Below are positions 37,134 through 47,695 of a stretch of 64,000 bases of DNA, one piece after another. The translations under genes and the position numbers were made by a program. Numbering within the stretch: the first letter of the stretch is position 1; each line of letters opens with the position of its first letter. The notes beneath the pieces were generated by a model. That model was not told where the DNA came from and ran no database searches. It saw only the letters and a program-made list of their open reading frames with translations. Location: assembly GCF_000813745.1 (NCBI RefSeq), contig NZ_JWLC01000014.1, positions 124,001 through 188,000 of the forward strand, given 5' to 3'. The DNA comes from Leisingera sp. ANG-M1. Its GTDB lineage: Bacteria; Pseudomonadota; Alphaproteobacteria; Rhodobacterales; Rhodobacteraceae.

Positions 37134-37736
37134 TCAAAGCCCCTGCCCCGGTTTCACGTCCTTGAGCTCCATCGCCGCGGCCGGGTCGCGCATCATCTGG
37201 GCAACCACGTCCTGGCGCTTGACGTCCTGGCGGTGGCGCAGCGTCAGCACAATCGCGCCGATCATCGCCACCAGCAGGATCAGGCCTGCCAGCTGGAACA
37301 GAAGGAAATATTGATCATAGATGATGAGGCCCAGGGCCTCGGTGTTGTGGCGGTCGGCGGGCACCGGATTGGCCAGCAGCTCGGGCGCCTTATGGGCGGT
37401 TTCCCAGACGCCGAAGGCCATCACGAACTGCATCAGGATCACCAGGCCGATCAGCAGCGCCAGCGGCATGTATTTTGCCATCTCCGCCTTCAGCTCAGCA
37501 AAGTCCACATCCAGCATCATCACCACAAACAGGAACAGCACCGCGACTGCGCCCACGTAGACGATGACCAGCAGCATGGCGACGAACTCCGCCCCCAGCA
37601 GCACAAACAGCCCGGCCGAGGAAAGGAAGGCCAGAATCAGCCACAGTACCGAATGCACCGGCTGGCGGCTGATCACGGTGAACAGCCCGCCGGTGATGGC
37701 GCTGATGGCGAAGAGGTAGAAGGCAAAAACGCTCAT
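37134..37736 (-). CDS. nuoJ: NADH-quinone oxidoreductase subunit J
   Basis: Membrane subunit with five helices, 200 residues, including [30 protein letters not shown], the helix implicated in coupling. A polar C-terminal tail is present. The start overlaps the stop of the carboxymuconolactone-decarboxylase-like gene by four bases (ATGA). Confidence 0.95.
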   Translation of the reverse strand: MSVFAFYLFAISAITGGLFTVISRQPVHSVLWLILAFLSSAGLFVLLGAEFVAMLLVIVYVGAVAVLFLFVVMMLDVDFAELKAEMAKYMPLALLIGLVILMQFVMAFGVWETAHKAPELLANPVPADRHNTEALGLIIYDQYFLLFQLAGLILLVAMIGAIVLTLRHRQDVKRQDVVAQMMRDPAAAMELKDVKPGQGL

Positions 37737-38140
37737 GTCTCATCGTCCCTTTTGTCGTCCATGGCCTCTTGCGCCAGATCCAGCGCCCGGTTCATGGCCG
37801 GGATGCCGGCAAAGACCGACATCTGTCCGATCGTTTCCACGATCTCTTGTTTCTTGGCGCCTGCTTCCAAAGCGTGGCGCACGGTCTGGCGCACGGCACT
37901 GTCAGCCTGTGCGCCCTGCATTGTCAGCCCGGCCAGTGTCAGCAGCAGCCGGGTTTTGGCATCCAGCCCGTCCTTGTTGACGGTGTTGCCGAACATCATT
38001 TCCATGACCTCTTTGGGCATGGTCGGCCACAGGGCCTCGAACCCTTTCGGAGAAAAGCTCTCCAGCGCCGGGTTCAGCGCCTTGGCCATCTCCTGGGCCT
38101 GGGCCATCATGGCCTCAAAAGGGTTCTTGGGATCGGTCAT
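37733..38140 (-). CDS. carboxymuconolactone-decarboxylase-like protein in the nuo operon
   Basis: A 135-residue AhpD/CMD-fold protein wedged between nuoI and nuoJ, overlapping each by four bases. The CMD helix pattern [20 protein letters not shown] and [20 protein letters not shown] is clear. The AhpD CxxC pair is absent, so it is not a classic peroxidase partner. N-terminal residues 1-30 are Met- and Pro-rich. It is not a complex I subunit in other bacteria. The role is unknown, but tight coupling suggests co-expression with the enzyme. Confidence 0.85.
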   Translation of the reverse strand: MTDPKNPFEAMMAQAQEMAKALNPALESFSPKGFEALWPTMPKEVMEMMFGNTVNKDGLDAKTRLLLTLAGLTMQGAQADSAVRQTVRHALEAGAKKQEIVETIGQMSVFAGIPAMNRALDLAQEAMDDKRDDET

Positions 38141-38631
38141 CGGTACGGCGCGTCGATTTCCAGGTTGCGGGCAATCTCGGCTTCCCAGCGCTCGCCGTTG
38201 GCCAGGAGCTTTTCCTTGTCGTAGAACAGCTCTTCGCGGGTCTCGGTGGCAAACTCGAAGTTCGGGCCTTCGACGATCGCATCCACCGGGCAGGCTTCCT
38301 GGCAGAAGCCGCAGTAGATGCATTTGGTCATGTCGATGTCATATCGCGTGGTGCGGCGGCTGCCGTCCTCGCGCGGTTCCGCGTCAATGGTGATCGCCTG
38401 CGCCGGGCAGACAGCCTCGCACAGCTTGCAGGCAATGCAGCGCTCCTCGCCGTTCGGATAGCGGCGCAGCGCGTGCTCACCGCGGAAGCGGGGCGACAGC
38501 GGGCCCTTCTCGTGCGGGTAGTTCAGGGTGGCCTTGGGCGCGAAGAAATACTTCAGCCCCAGTTTGAAGCCGACCCAGAAATCCTGCAGCAGGAAGTATT
38601 TGGCGGCGCGGGTATAGTCGATGTTCGCCAT
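38137..38631 (-). CDS. nuoI: NADH-quinone oxidoreductase subunit I
   Basis: Peripheral-arm ferredoxin-like subunit (164 residues) with clusters N6a and N6b. Two CxxCxxCxxxCP motifs are visible: [14 protein letters not shown] and [14 protein letters not shown]. The N-terminal amphipathic segment ([18 protein letters not shown]) lies on the membrane surface. Passes electrons to N2 in NuoB. Lies three bases after nuoH. Confidence 0.97.
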   Translation of the reverse strand: MANIDYTRAAKYFLLQDFWVGFKLGLKYFFAPKATLNYPHEKGPLSPRFRGEHALRRYPNGEERCIACKLCEAVCPAQAITIDAEPREDGSRRTTRYDIDMTKCIYCGFCQEACPVDAIVEGPNFEFATETREELFYDKEKLLANGERWEAEIARNLEIDAPYR

Positions 38632-38634
38632 CGG

Positions 38635-39672
38635 TCAGCCTCCCACGGTCCAGCGGGCGAAGATGCCCCAGAACCAGTCAAATTTTGCAGCAAAGGACAC
38701 GAAGACCACCCAGGCCAGCGAGAACGGCAGGAACACTTTCCAGCCCAGGCGCATCAGCTGGTCGTAGCGGTAGCGCGGGGTGATCGCCTTTACCATTGCG
38801 AAGAGGAAGAAGAAGAACGCCATCTTGCCAACCATCCACAGGACGCCATCGGGCAGGCCCGGGATCGGGGACAGCCAGCCGCCGAAGAACAGCAGGGTTG
38901 TCAGGGCGCACATCAGGAAGATGGCGATGTATTCGCCGGCCATGAACAGAAGGAACGGGGTGGCCGAGTATTCCACCTGGTAGCCCGCCACCAGTTCCGA
39001 TTCCGCTTCCGGCAGGTCGAACGGCGGGCGGTTGGTTTCCGCCAGCGCCGAGATGAAGAACAGGAAGACCATCGGGAAATGCGGGATCCAGTACCAGTTC
39101 AGCAGGCCCAGATCGCCGTCCTGCGCGCGCACGATGTCGCCGAAGTTCATGGAACCGGTGGAGATGATCACGCCGATGATGATCAGGCCGATGGACACCT
39201 CGTAGGAGATCATCTGCGCAGCAGAGCGCAGCGAGCCCAGGAACGGGTATTTCGAGTTCGACGCCCAGCCGCCCATAATCACGCCGTAGACCTCAAGCGA
39301 GGAGACGGCGAAGACATAAAGGATGGCGACGTTGATGTCCGACAGAACCCAGCCGTCGTTGAAGGGGATCACCGCCCAGGCGATCATCGCCAGCACGAAG
39401 GACGTCATCGGCGCCAGGATAAAGACCGTGCGGTCGGCGCCGGCCGGGATCACTACCTCTTTCACCACATATTTCAGCGCGTCGGCCACCGATTGCAGCA
39501 GGCCGTAGACGCCCACCACGTTCGGGCCCCGGCGCATCTGGACTGCGGCCCAGATCTTGCGGTCCCCGTAGACGAGGAACAGGAGCGAGATCATCACAAA
39601 GGCAACAACTGCAAGCACTTGCGCCAGGATCAGAACAGCGATGCCGCCTGGAGTGTTAAAGAAATCAGCCAT
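38635..39672 (-). CDS. nuoH: NADH-quinone oxidoreductase subunit H
   Basis: Membrane subunit that forms the quinone chamber with NuoB and NuoD, 345 residues and eight helices. Characteristic segments are [40 protein letters not shown] and [17 protein letters not shown]. It is six bases after the lipoprotein gene and three before nuoI. Confidence 0.97.
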   Translation of the reverse strand: MADFFNTPGGIAVLILAQVLAVVAFVMISLLFLVYGDRKIWAAVQMRRGPNVVGVYGLLQSVADALKYVVKEVVIPAGADRTVFILAPMTSFVLAMIAWAVIPFNDGWVLSDINVAILYVFAVSSLEVYGVIMGGWASNSKYPFLGSLRSAAQMISYEVSIGLIIIGVIISTGSMNFGDIVRAQDGDLGLLNWYWIPHFPMVFLFFISALAETNRPPFDLPEAESELVAGYQVEYSATPFLLFMAGEYIAIFLMCALTTLLFFGGWLSPIPGLPDGVLWMVGKMAFFFFLFAMVKAITPRYRYDQLMRLGWKVFLPFSLAWVVFVSFAAKFDWFWGIFARWTVGG

Positions 39673-39678
39673 AGGTCC

Positions 39679-40065
39679 TCACACCGTGGGTATTCCGTTC
39701 TCCGCGCAATCCGCGACCACGACTTCGGCGTCGATGGTGCGCAGGCCGCGCGGAAGAGAGGGCGAAATCAGATAAACCGCATCAGCGGTCCGGCTGCCCC
39801 CTGCCTGTTTCGTTGTTGTGCGCACATGGCGCGCAAACCCGTAGCCCCGGATCAGCGCGTATTGCGCGGCGGCGCATTCCGCATAGTCATCAAGGTGTTC
39901 CTGCACGGCCGCGCCGCGCATGGAGACGTGAAATTGCACCAGATCGCCCTCCAGCAGGCTGGTTTCCACCCCTTCGTATACCGGGGCGGGCCGCTCACCT
40001 TCGCTGCCGGGCGCCATTGCGCAAGCGGCCAGCAGGAAGGGTGTTATGAGGGCGAAGCGGATCAT
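39679..40065 (-). CDS. small lipoprotein in the nuo operon
   Basis: A 128-residue predicted lipoprotein of unknown family between nuoG and nuoH. The signal [15 protein letters not shown] ends in a lipobox (LLAAC, Cys15). The mature part is polar, with two further Cys ([14 protein letters not shown]) that could form a disulfide. Its start overlaps the nuoG stop by four bases. It is probably on the periplasmic side. It is not a known complex I subunit. Confidence 0.82.
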   Translation of the reverse strand: MIRFALITPFLLAACAMAPGSEGERPAPVYEGVETSLLEGDLVQFHVSMRGAAVQEHLDDYAECAAAQYALIRGYGFARHVRTTTKQAGGSRTADAVYLISPSLPRGLRTIDAEVVVADCAENGIPTV

Positions 40066-42080
40066 TCGGCGGCCAGGGCTCCAGTTTCGCGGGCTTTCAC
40101 GCCGGCCGAAAGCTCCGCCATCAGCTGGGATGCGCGGGCAATCGGGTTGGTCAGGTAGAAGTCGCGGACCGCGGGCAGGAAATCGGCCTTGCCAAGCTTG
40201 TCCTGCTCCAACGCTTCGCCTTCCTTTTCGGCTACTTCGTCGATCTTCGCCAGATGCGGCACTTCGGCAACCAGGGCCTGGCGCAGCTGGGCCAGCGAGT
40301 CATACTCCAGTTTGGCATCCGCTTCGGCGCTGAGCGCACGCAGAATGGCCCAGTTTTCCTTGGCCTCACCCGGTGCAAAGCTGGCGCGCATGGCCAGCTG
40401 CGGGCGGCCCTCGGTGTTTACAAACAGGCCGTTTTCCTCGGTGTAGGCCGCGCCCGGCAGGATCACGTCGGCGCGGTGCGCGCCGCGGTCGCCGTGGGAG
40501 CCCTGGTAGATCACAAATGCACCAGCGTCGATTTCGACCTCATCAGCGCCCAGGTTGTAGATCACCTCAGCCCCGTCGATGGCGGCAGCCATGCCGCCCT
40601 CGGTCACCGCGCCGATGTCCATCGCGCCAACACGGGAAGCCGCGGTGTGCAGGACCATGAGCTTGGAACCGGTGTCTTCGGCCAGTTTCTGCGCCGCGGC
40701 CAAAACCGCCAGGCCATCGGCTTCGCGCAGTGCGCCCTGCCCCACGATCACCACAGAGGGCGCATCCTTGACGGCGCCGTATTCCTTGCCCAACAGGCTT
40801 TCCAGCGCGGCACGGTCGGTGCCGACATGGGCATATTCATAGGTCAGGTCCACCGGCTGGCCGACCAGGCCAACCTGAGCGCCGTTCAGCCAAGCCTTGC
40901 GGATGCGGGCGTTCAGTACCGGCGCCTCGTCGCGCGGGTTGGTGCCGATCAGCTGGATGAACTTGGCGTTGTCGATATCCTCGACTGTGGCAGTGCCGGA
41001 GTAGCCCGCGCGGTTGCCTATCGGCAGGCGGGCGTTGTCGGTGCGGCATTCCACCTTGCCACCCAGCCCTTCGACCAGTTGTTTAAGAGCGAAAGCTGCC
41101 TCGACCGGCACCAGATCGCCAATCAGGCCCGCGACCTTTTTGCCCTTCATAGCGTTTGCGGCTGCTGTCAGAGCTTCCGGCCAAGTTGCTGGCTTCAGCT
41201 TGCCGTCAACCCGCACATAGGGGCGGTCCAGGCGCTGGCGGCGCAGGCCGTCCCAGACAAAGCGGGTCTTGTCGCTGATCCATTCCTCGTTCACGCCGTC
41301 ATGGTTGCGCGGCATGATGCGCATCACTTCGCGGCCCTTGGTATCGACGCGGATGTTCGAGCCAAGCGCGTCCATCACGTCGATGGTTTCGGTCTTGGTC
41401 AGCTCCCACGGACGGGCGGTGAAGGCGTAAGGCTTGGAGGTCAGCGCGCCAACCGGGCAGAGGTCGATGATATTGCCCTGCAGGTTCGATTGCAGCGTCT
41501 GGTTCAGATAGGAGGTGATCTCAGCATCTTCGCCGCGCCCGGTTTGGCCCATCTGAGTGATGCCCGCGACCTCAGTCGTGAAACGGACGCAGCGGGTGCA
41601 GGAAATACAGCGGGTCATGGTGGTGGAGACCAGCGGGCCGAGGTCCAGATCATCCACCGCGCGCTTGGCTTCCTTGAAGCGGCTGCCCGACAAGCCATAG
41701 GCCATCGCCTGGTCCTGCAGGTCGCACTCGCCGCCCTGGTCGCAGATCGGGCAGTCCAGCGGGTGGTTGATCAGCATGAATTCCATCACGCCTTCGCGGG
41801 CCTTCTTGACCATCGGCGAGTTGGTTTTCACCTGCGGCGCCTGGCCTTCGGGGCCGGGGCGCAGGTCGCGCACCTGCATGGCGCAGGAGGCTGCGGGCTT
41901 GGGCGGGCCGCCAACGACCTCCACCAGGCACATGCGGCAGTTGCCGGCAATCGACAGGCGCTCGTGGTAGCAGAAGCGCGGGATCTCGACACCGGCCTCC
42001 TCACAGGCCTGGATCAGGGTCATCGCCCCATCCACCTCGATCTCGGTTCCGTCAATGTTGATCTTGCGGAGGTCAGACAT
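40062..42080 (-). CDS. nuoG: NADH-quinone oxidoreductase subunit G
   Basis: Largest peripheral-arm subunit (672 residues). N-terminal [2Fe-2S] domain with [15 protein letters not shown], then the His-Cys3 site in [19 protein letters not shown], then the 4Fe-4S motif [10 protein letters not shown] with CPVG further on. The rest is a molybdopterin-oxidoreductase-like domain that no longer binds the cofactor. Its length is like mitochondrial 75-kDa/Rhodobacter forms, shorter than E. coli NuoG. Ends overlapping the lipoprotein start. Confidence 0.97.
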   Translation of the reverse strand: MSDLRKINIDGTEIEVDGAMTLIQACEEAGVEIPRFCYHERLSIAGNCRMCLVEVVGGPPKPAASCAMQVRDLRPGPEGQAPQVKTNSPMVKKAREGVMEFMLINHPLDCPICDQGGECDLQDQAMAYGLSGSRFKEAKRAVDDLDLGPLVSTTMTRCISCTRCVRFTTEVAGITQMGQTGRGEDAEITSYLNQTLQSNLQGNIIDLCPVGALTSKPYAFTARPWELTKTETIDVMDALGSNIRVDTKGREVMRIMPRNHDGVNEEWISDKTRFVWDGLRRQRLDRPYVRVDGKLKPATWPEALTAAANAMKGKKVAGLIGDLVPVEAAFALKQLVEGLGGKVECRTDNARLPIGNRAGYSGTATVEDIDNAKFIQLIGTNPRDEAPVLNARIRKAWLNGAQVGLVGQPVDLTYEYAHVGTDRAALESLLGKEYGAVKDAPSVVIVGQGALREADGLAVLAAAQKLAEDTGSKLMVLHTAASRVGAMDIGAVTEGGMAAAIDGAEVIYNLGADEVEIDAGAFVIYQGSHGDRGAHRADVILPGAAYTEENGLFVNTEGRPQLAMRASFAPGEAKENWAILRALSAEADAKLEYDSLAQLRQALVAEVPHLAKIDEVAEKEGEALEQDKLGKADFLPAVRDFYLTNPIARASQLMAELSAGVKARETGALAAE

Positions 42081-42083
42081 GGT

Positions 42084-42488
42084 CTATTTCGCCCTCAGTA
42101 ACACGCCGATCGCGCTGTTCTTTTCGATTTCCGCGCGGCCATAGGCGCAGAAGGTTTCCGGTTGGCCGTAGTCAACGCCGTTTTGCGCAAGGAGCTTCTC
42201 TCCCTTGGCGCGCATCCGGGCCTTTTCGACATCAGAGTCGATGTAGGCGCGGATTTCCGCGTCCGAGTAACCCAGCTCGTTGGCCCGCGCCTTGAGCCGG
42301 CGCAATTCGCCCAGCCCTTTCAGGTAACGCGGTGCGATCCGGTCGCAGTGGTCGGCCACTTCCTTGGCGACAGCGACGGCAAACAGCGGGTCTTCGATTT
42401 CCTGCACTTCGCGCAGCGAAGGCTTGGCAAGCGCCGCGGCAGGCAGGGCAACAACAGTGGACAGGGCAATGGCAATCACGGCACGCAT
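42084..42488 (-). CDS. DUF5333 exported protein
   Basis: A 134-residue protein with a signal peptide (MRAVIAIALSTVVALPAAALA) and a small helical mature part with Cys in ADHCDRI and ETFCAYG, matching the DUF5333 family found in Rhodobacteraceae nuo clusters. AGGAG nine bases upstream fixes the start at 42488, not 42506. Three bases separate its stop from nuoG. The function is unknown. Its presence next to complex I genes suggests an assembly or envelope role. Confidence 0.82.
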   Translation of the reverse strand: MRAVIAIALSTVVALPAAALAKPSLREVQEIEDPLFAVAVAKEVADHCDRIAPRYLKGLGELRRLKARANELGYSDAEIRAYIDSDVEKARMRAKGEKLLAQNGVDYGQPETFCAYGRAEIEKNSAIGVLLRAK

Positions 42489-42589
42489 GGCTAGGATCTC
42501 CTTCATGATGGAGATGCCACTGCGCAAACGCAGCGCGCTGCTATTCAATAGCAGCCGGGCTTTCAGACCCGGATATGCCCGAATTCCGC

Positions 42590-42931
42590 TCACGGATTGC
42601 AGGTTCCCTGGAAGATGGCGCGCCCATCCGTGAGTGTCAGCTGGGCCTCTTCGTCCATCGGGTCGGCAACCCAGGCAATCTTGGACGAGCCGTAGTTCTG
42701 CACGCAATACTTGGTGCCGCCATGCGCCGCAGCCTCGCGTGCGCCCTTAATCGAGCGGCCGGCGTTTTTGATCTCAATGGAGAACGTGGCCGGATCCGTT
42801 TTCTTGTCGATTGGTTTCGCTTTAACCTTGAAGGGCACCCCGTCATAGACGGGCCGGTTGCTGGTAGCGGTTGAACCGCAAGCCGCGAGGGCTGCCACGG
42901 CCACAAGGCCGGCAATAGGAAAAAATTTCAT
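42590..42931 (-). CDS. small lipoprotein in the nuo operon
   Basis: A 113-residue predicted lipoprotein, unrelated in sequence to the one between nuoG and nuoH. The signal MKFFPIAGLVAVAALAAC ends in a lipobox with Cys18. The mature protein has Cys in TKYCVQNYG and QGTCNP, probably a disulfide. It sits between the MAPEG gene and DUF5333 with gaps of 62 and 101 bases, the largest intervals within the operon. Function unknown. Confidence 0.8.
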   Translation of the reverse strand: MKFFPIAGLVAVAALAACGSTATSNRPVYDGVPFKVKAKPIDKKTDPATFSIEIKNAGRSIKGAREAAAHGGTKYCVQNYGSSKIAWVADPMDEEAQLTLTDGRAIFQGTCNP

Positions 42932-42993
42932 TCCCGTGGTCCCGTTACGGAGCCTGCAAATGAGGCCCGCTCGTTTATTGGTTGCCAGGCCGC

Positions 42994-43410
42994 TCAAAAC
43001 ACTGCCGCCAAAGTCAAAAGCGCCAAGCCGCCCATGCAAGCCCAGCCGATAACATAAAATACAGAGCGCAGCCCGCCATGCGGTTTGCCGCTGCCTTGCA
43101 GGTGAATCAAGATCATGATCACCCGCGAGACAAGTGCCAGCGAGGCCAGCAGGTTGACCCAGAACGGTGCCGCACCTGCCAGGATGGCCGCCAGGGTTAC
43201 GGTCAGGAACGCCGGCAGCGTCTCGCAGCCGTTCAGGTAGGCCCGGTTCAGGCGATAGGCCTTTTCCGCATAGTCTTCTTCCGGCGTGGCCCCCGGAGCG
43301 AGACCCGCCTTTTGCTTGGCAAGTGCCGAGAACGGCGACAGCGCCAGGATGATCAGGGTAAAGATCACCAGCGCAGCCAAAGCGTGGGAGTATGCGGAGA
43401 AGGCTTCCAT
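42994..43410 (-). CDS. MAPEG-family membrane protein
   Basis: A 138-residue protein with four hydrophobic helices of the MAPEG family (eicosanoid/glutathione-type). The conserved segment RLNRAYLNGCETLPAFL after helix 1 carries the family's N-x-x-E motif. It starts three bases before the end of nuoF. MAPEG members use glutathione or lipid substrates, but nothing here indicates the substrate. It is not a standard complex I gene. Confidence 0.88.
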   Translation of the reverse strand: MEAFSAYSHALAALVIFTLIILALSPFSALAKQKAGLAPGATPEEDYAEKAYRLNRAYLNGCETLPAFLTVTLAAILAGAAPFWVNLLASLALVSRVIMILIHLQGSGKPHGGLRSVFYVIGWACMGGLALLTLAAVF

Positions 43411-43413
43411 CGG

Positions 43414-44712
43414 TTACTCAGCCGCCATCGCGCCCATACGGCCAGTCTTTTGAGCCTTGATACGGTCTTCGATTTCCTCGCGGAAGTTCTTGATCAGGCC
43501 CTGGATCGGCCAGGCCGCCGCGTCGCCAAGAGCGCAGATAGTGTGGCCTTCGACCTGCTTGGTCACGTCCCACAGCATGTCGATCTCTTCCAGCTCGGCC
43601 TCGCCCTTCACCAGGCGGTCCATGACGCGCATCATCCAGCCGGTGCCTTCGCGGCAGGGGGTGCACTGGCCGCAGCTTTCGTGCTTGTAAAACTTGGACA
43701 GGCGCCAGATTGCCTTAATGATGTCGGTCTGCTTGTCCATCACGATCACCGCCGCGGTGCCAAGGCCAGAACCAAGCTCGCCGCGCAGGTAGTCGAAGTC
43801 CATGATGGCGTCGCGCATGTTTTCGCCGCGCACACACGGGACGGAGGAGCCGCCGGGGATTACGGCCAGCAGGTTGTCCCATCCGCCGCGGATGCCGCCG
43901 CAATGCTTTTCGATCAGCTCTTCAAAGGAGATCGACATCGCTTCTTCAACAACACAAGGGTTGTTGACGTGGCCGGAGATCGCAAACAGCTTGGTGCCTG
44001 CGTTGTTCTGACGGCCGAAGGAGGCAAACCAGTCTGCACCGCGGCGCAGGATGGTGGGCACCACCGCAATGGATTCCACGTTGTTCACAGTGGTCGGACA
44101 GCCGTAAAGGCCTGCGCCTGCCGGGAACGGAGGCTTCATCCGGGGCATGCCCTTCTTGCCTTCAAGGCTTTCGATCAGCGCGGTTTCCTCGCCGCAGATA
44201 TAGGCCCCTGCACCGTGGTGCAGGAACACGTCGAAATCCCAGCCTGAACCGGCTGCGTTTTTGCCCAGGAGGCCTTGGTCATAAGCCTCATCAATGGCCG
44301 CCTGCAGCGCCTCGCGCTCGCGGATGTATTCACCGCGCAGGTAGATGTAGCAGGTATGCGCGTTCATCGCGAAAGAGGCGATCAGCGCCCCCTCGATCAG
44401 CGTATGCGGATCATGGCGCATGATTTCCCGGTCCTTGCAGGTGCCGGGTTCGGATTCGTCGGCGTTGATCACCAGGTACGCCGGGCGGCCGTCGCTTTCC
44501 TTGGGCATGAAGGACCATTTCAGACCCGTGGGGAAGCCCGCGCCGCCGCGGCCGCGCAGACCGGAATCCTTCATGGTCTGAATGATCCAGTCGCGGCCCT
44601 TTTCGATCAGCCCTGCGGTGCCGTCCCAATGGCCGCGCGCCTTGGCGCCCGCCAGAGTGCGTTCGTGCATGCCGTAGAGGTTGGTAAAGATCCGGTCCTG
44701 ATCCTTCAGCAT
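43414..44712 (-). CDS. nuoF: NADH-quinone oxidoreductase subunit F
   Basis: NADH- and FMN-binding subunit (432 residues), where electrons enter. The NADH/FMN motifs are [10 protein letters not shown] and [17 protein letters not shown], and the N3 4Fe-4S motif is [10 protein letters not shown] with a distal Cys (HTICALGD). The length matches the 51-kDa family. It lies seven bases after the DUF5337 gene. Confidence 0.97.
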   Translation of the reverse strand: MLKDQDRIFTNLYGMHERTLAGAKARGHWDGTAGLIEKGRDWIIQTMKDSGLRGRGGAGFPTGLKWSFMPKESDGRPAYLVINADESEPGTCKDREIMRHDPHTLIEGALIASFAMNAHTCYIYLRGEYIREREALQAAIDEAYDQGLLGKNAAGSGWDFDVFLHHGAGAYICGEETALIESLEGKKGMPRMKPPFPAGAGLYGCPTTVNNVESIAVVPTILRRGADWFASFGRQNNAGTKLFAISGHVNNPCVVEEAMSISFEELIEKHCGGIRGGWDNLLAVIPGGSSVPCVRGENMRDAIMDFDYLRGELGSGLGTAAVIVMDKQTDIIKAIWRLSKFYKHESCGQCTPCREGTGWMMRVMDRLVKGEAELEEIDMLWDVTKQVEGHTICALGDAAAWPIQGLIKNFREEIEDRIKAQKTGRMGAMAAE

Positions 44713-44718
44713 GTGTGC

Positions 44719-44946
44719 CTACCTTTGGCTGTTTTGGCGCATGCGCCAGAGTTGAAATATGTTGACCAAGGCATAGATCATGCCTGCCAGCGCGGCGAAG
44801 TCGAACAGCAGCGCAAAGCGCCCCGGCAGCCCCAGCATGGGGCCGATGAACAGCGACAGCACGACCCACAGCGAAATGGTCCCGGCAATCACAAGCGCGA
44901 TGTGCCGGCCCTTAGCTGCGATAGCCTGGTCCTGTTCCTTGCTCAT
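44719..44946 (-). CDS. DUF5337 two-helix membrane protein
   Basis: A 75-residue protein with two hydrophobic helices (HIALVIAGTISLWVVLSLFIG and ALLFDFAALAGMIYALVNIF) and polar ends, matching DUF5337, found next to nuoE/nuoF in Rhodobacteraceae. No known function. It is seven bases before nuoF and 45 bases after nuoE. Confidence 0.85.
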   Translation of the reverse strand: MSKEQDQAIAAKGRHIALVIAGTISLWVVLSLFIGPMLGLPGRFALLFDFAALAGMIYALVNIFQLWRMRQNSQR

Positions 44947-44991
44947 CTGTTCCCTATCACCCGGACGCGGCCCCGCTGGGCCGCCCCCTCA

Positions 44992-46113
44992 TCAGTCTTC
45001 TTCTTCGTAGAGGCCTTCGTCCTTGGCTCGTTTGGCGAATTCGGTTTCATCGCCAACCTGCAGCCGCTTGGCCTGTTCGATCCAGCCGTCGCGTTGAATG
45101 CGCCCCTTGAACTTGAGCCGCGCATCGACCCAGGCCACCTCGGCCTCGGTCCAGTCGGCAATCTGGTCAAAGTGGAAGAAACCCAGATCGTTGAGTTTCT
45201 CTTCCAGCTTCGGCCCCACGCCTTTGAGCAGCTTGAGGTCATCCGGCAGGCCGCCACGGGCTTCTTTCAGAACTTCCGGCTCTTTTTCTTCGGCAGCAGG
45301 AGCCTCTTCTTTCTTCACTTCCGCCGCCTGCTTAACGGCGGGCTTCGGCGCCTCGGGAGCTTTGGGCGGCGCATCCGCGGCAGCACGTCCAGCCACAACA
45401 CCGTCTTTGCCGACCCAGGGGGTCAGCAGCGGCACTTCATCGCCCTGGATGCGCTTGACGCCGTCCTTGATGTCCATCGCCAGCTGCACCGATGCATTGT
45501 ACTGGGTTTTGCCGCTGTCAAACTCGGTCAACGAGGTAAGGCCCGATTTCGGCTCAGCCGCATAACGGCCGTTCTGCGGGCCCGGTGCCACGACCTTGCC
45601 TGCGGCCAGATCGTCCAGCAGCTTGGTAAAGCTCTCGACGGTCAGGTCTTCGTAGTAATCCTTGCCGATCTGCGCCATCGGAGCGTTGGTGCAAGCACCC
45701 AGGCACTCGACCTCTTCCCAGGTGAACTTGCCGTCCGCCGACAGGGTGTGCGGCTTCTCGGCGATCTTTTCCTTGCAGACCGCAACCAGGTCCTCGGCGC
45801 CGCAGATCATGCAGGACGTGGTGCCGCAGATCTGAACATTGGCAACAGAACCGGTCGGTTGCATCTGGAACATGAAGTAGAAGGAACAAACCTCCAGCAC
45901 CCGGATATAGGCCATGCCAAGCATGTCGGCGATGTGCTCAATCGCGGGTTTGGTGACCCAGCCTTCCTGCTCCTGCGCACGCCACAAAAGCGGAATGACC
46001 GCGGAGGCCTGGCGGCCCTCAGGGTATTTAGTGATTTGCGCCTCAGCCCAGGCCTGGTTGGCCGGGGTGAAGGCAAAGCTGTCGGGTTGTTCAGAGTGCA
46101 AACGACGGAGCAT
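44992..46113 (-). CDS. nuoE: NADH-quinone oxidoreductase subunit E with C-terminal extension
   Basis: The N-terminal about 180 residues are the 24-kDa thioredoxin-like [2Fe-2S] subunit, with cluster ligands Cys96, Cys101, Cys137 and Cys141 ([17 protein letters not shown]). A 190-residue extension follows: an Ala/Pro/Glu/Lys-rich linker, then a helix-hairpin-helix-like segment, [18 protein letters not shown], at about 303-320. E. coli NuoE is about 166 residues. Rhodobacter capsulatus NuoE is also long. The role of the extension is not established. The start is ATG 46113, overlapping the previous gene's stop by one base. Confidence 0.93.
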   Translation of the reverse strand: MLRRLHSEQPDSFAFTPANQAWAEAQITKYPEGRQASAVIPLLWRAQEQEGWVTKPAIEHIADMLGMAYIRVLEVCSFYFMFQMQPTGSVANVQICGTTSCMICGAEDLVAVCKEKIAEKPHTLSADGKFTWEEVECLGACTNAPMAQIGKDYYEDLTVESFTKLLDDLAAGKVVAPGPQNGRYAAEPKSGLTSLTEFDSGKTQYNASVQLAMDIKDGVKRIQGDEVPLLTPWVGKDGVVAGRAAADAPPKAPEAPKPAVKQAAEVKKEEAPAAEEKEPEVLKEARGGLPDDLKLLKGVGPKLEEKLNDLGFFHFDQIADWTEAEVAWVDARLKFKGRIQRDGWIEQAKRLQVGDETEFAKRAKDEGLYEEED

Positions 46114-46472
46114 TACTTCACCTTCACCCAAGTGCATTCAGAGTTGCTTTTGTACATCAGAGCACGTTTCTGGCGGCCGCTGCCCAAGGTAAAGAGCGGC
46201 TCGAAACCGTCCAATTCAACCTTGTCTTTACGCTTACAACCTTGACGCGCCGTTTTCTGCAGGCCCTCAAACGTCGAAAAAATGACCGAATGGGAGGCCG
46301 CATCCACGGAATTTTTGGGCGGCGATTGCAGCAATCTGACAAGATTGGCATTTTTTGCGCTGCGCAGGTCGGAGCATGCATCCTGCTTGATCAAGCAGTG
46401 TTTGCCCGCTGCAGCAGCCGAGCCTGCCGCAAAAACGAGACCAAGTGCGCAAACGGAGAGAATTGTCTTCAA
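46113..46472 (-). CDS. exported four-cysteine protein in the nuo operon
   Basis: A 119-residue protein between nuoD and nuoE. The signal peptide [22 protein letters not shown] is followed by a mature domain with four cysteines (26, 33, 79, 113), suggesting two disulfides in the periplasm. It is basic and has no membrane helix after the signal. The start overlaps the nuoD stop by four bases (ATGA), and the stop overlaps the nuoE start by one. I do not recognise the family. Its base use looks somewhat more AT-rich than neighbouring nuo genes. Confidence 0.82.
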   Translation of the reverse strand: MKTILSVCALGLVFAAGSAAAAGKHCLIKQDACSDLRSAKNANLVRLLQSPPKNSVDAASHSVIFSTFEGLQKTARQGCKRKDKVELDGFEPLFTLGSGRQKRALMYKSNSECTWVKVK

Positions 46473-47695
46473 CGGTCAATCTCCCCGAACACGACGTCCA
46501 TGGTGCCGATGATGGCGGCGACGTCGGCCAGCTGGTGGCCCTTGGCAACGTGGTCCATCGCCTGCAGGTGCAGGAAGCCCGGCGCGCGGATCTTGGAGCG
46601 GTAGGGTTTGTTGGACCCGTCTGCCACCAGATAGACGCCGAACTCACCCTTGGGCGCCTCGACGGCGGCGTAAACCTCGCCAGCAGGGACGTGGAAGCCT
46701 TCGGTGTAAAGCTTGAAATGGTGGATCAGGCTTTCCATCGAGGTCTTCATGTCGCCGCGCTTGGGCGGGGTCAGCTTGCCGCGGGCCAGCACGTCGCCGG
46801 TGGCTTCGCGCAGCTTGTGGATCGACTGGCGGATGATCGACAGCGACTGGCGCATCTCTTCCATGCGGCAGAGGTAGCGGTCATAGCAGTCGCCGTTCTT
46901 GCCAACCGGGATCTGGAAGTCGAATTCATCGTAGCATTCATAGGGCTGCGCGCGGCGCAGGTCCCAGGCGAGGCCGGAGCCGCGCACCATGACGCCCGAG
47001 AAGCCGTATTTCTGAATGTCGTCCTCGGTCACCACACCGATGTCGCAGTTGCGCTGCTTGAAGATGCGGTTTTCGGTCAGAAGGCCGTCGATATCGTCGA
47101 GAACGCGGGGGAATTCGATCGCCCATTCCTCGATATCGTCGATCAGCTGGTCCGGCAGGTCCTGATGCACGCCGCCAGGGCGGAAGTAGGCCGCGTGCAG
47201 GCGTGCGCCGCAGGCCCGCTCGTAGAAAATCATCAGCTTTTCGCGCTCTTCAAAGCCCCAGAGCGGCGGGGTCAGCGCGCCGACGTCCATCGCCTGCGTG
47301 GTGACGTTCAGCAAGTGGTTCAGGATGCGGCCGATTTCCGAATAGAGCACCCGGATCAGCTGGCCGCGGCGCGGCACCTCGGTGCCGGTCAGCTTTTCGA
47401 TGGCCAGGCACCAGGCGTGTTCCTGGTTCATCGGCGCCACGTAATCGAGGCGGTCGAAATACGGAAGGTTCTGCAGGTAGGTGCGGCTTTCCATCAGCTT
47501 TTCGGTGCCGCGGTGCAACAGGCCGATATGCGGGTCGCAGCGCTCGACGATCTCGCCGTCAAGCTCCAGCACCAGACGCAGAACGCCGTGTGCCGCAGGG
47601 TGCTGCGGGCCGAAGTTGATGTTGAAGTTGCGGATCTTCTGCTCGCCGTTCAGCGCGTCAACGCTGCCGTCGTCAAATTTGGAGCCGTCCATCAT
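46469..47695 (-). CDS. nuoD: NADH-quinone oxidoreductase subunit D
   Basis: The 49-kDa subunit that forms the quinone site with NuoB, 408 residues. It has the hydrogenase-like fold: [17 protein letters not shown] (quinone-site His), [24 protein letters not shown]-like [13 protein letters not shown], and a C-terminal DVVFGEIDR. Start MMDGSK. The start ATG overlaps the stop of the 48-residue microprotein. Confidence 0.97.
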   Translation of the reverse strand: MMDGSKFDDGSVDALNGEQKIRNFNINFGPQHPAAHGVLRLVLELDGEIVERCDPHIGLLHRGTEKLMESRTYLQNLPYFDRLDYVAPMNQEHAWCLAIEKLTGTEVPRRGQLIRVLYSEIGRILNHLLNVTTQAMDVGALTPPLWGFEEREKLMIFYERACGARLHAAYFRPGGVHQDLPDQLIDDIEEWAIEFPRVLDDIDGLLTENRIFKQRNCDIGVVTEDDIQKYGFSGVMVRGSGLAWDLRRAQPYECYDEFDFQIPVGKNGDCYDRYLCRMEEMRQSLSIIRQSIHKLREATGDVLARGKLTPPKRGDMKTSMESLIHHFKLYTEGFHVPAGEVYAAVEAPKGEFGVYLVADGSNKPYRSKIRAPGFLHLQAMDHVAKGHQLADVAAIIGTMDVVFGEIDR

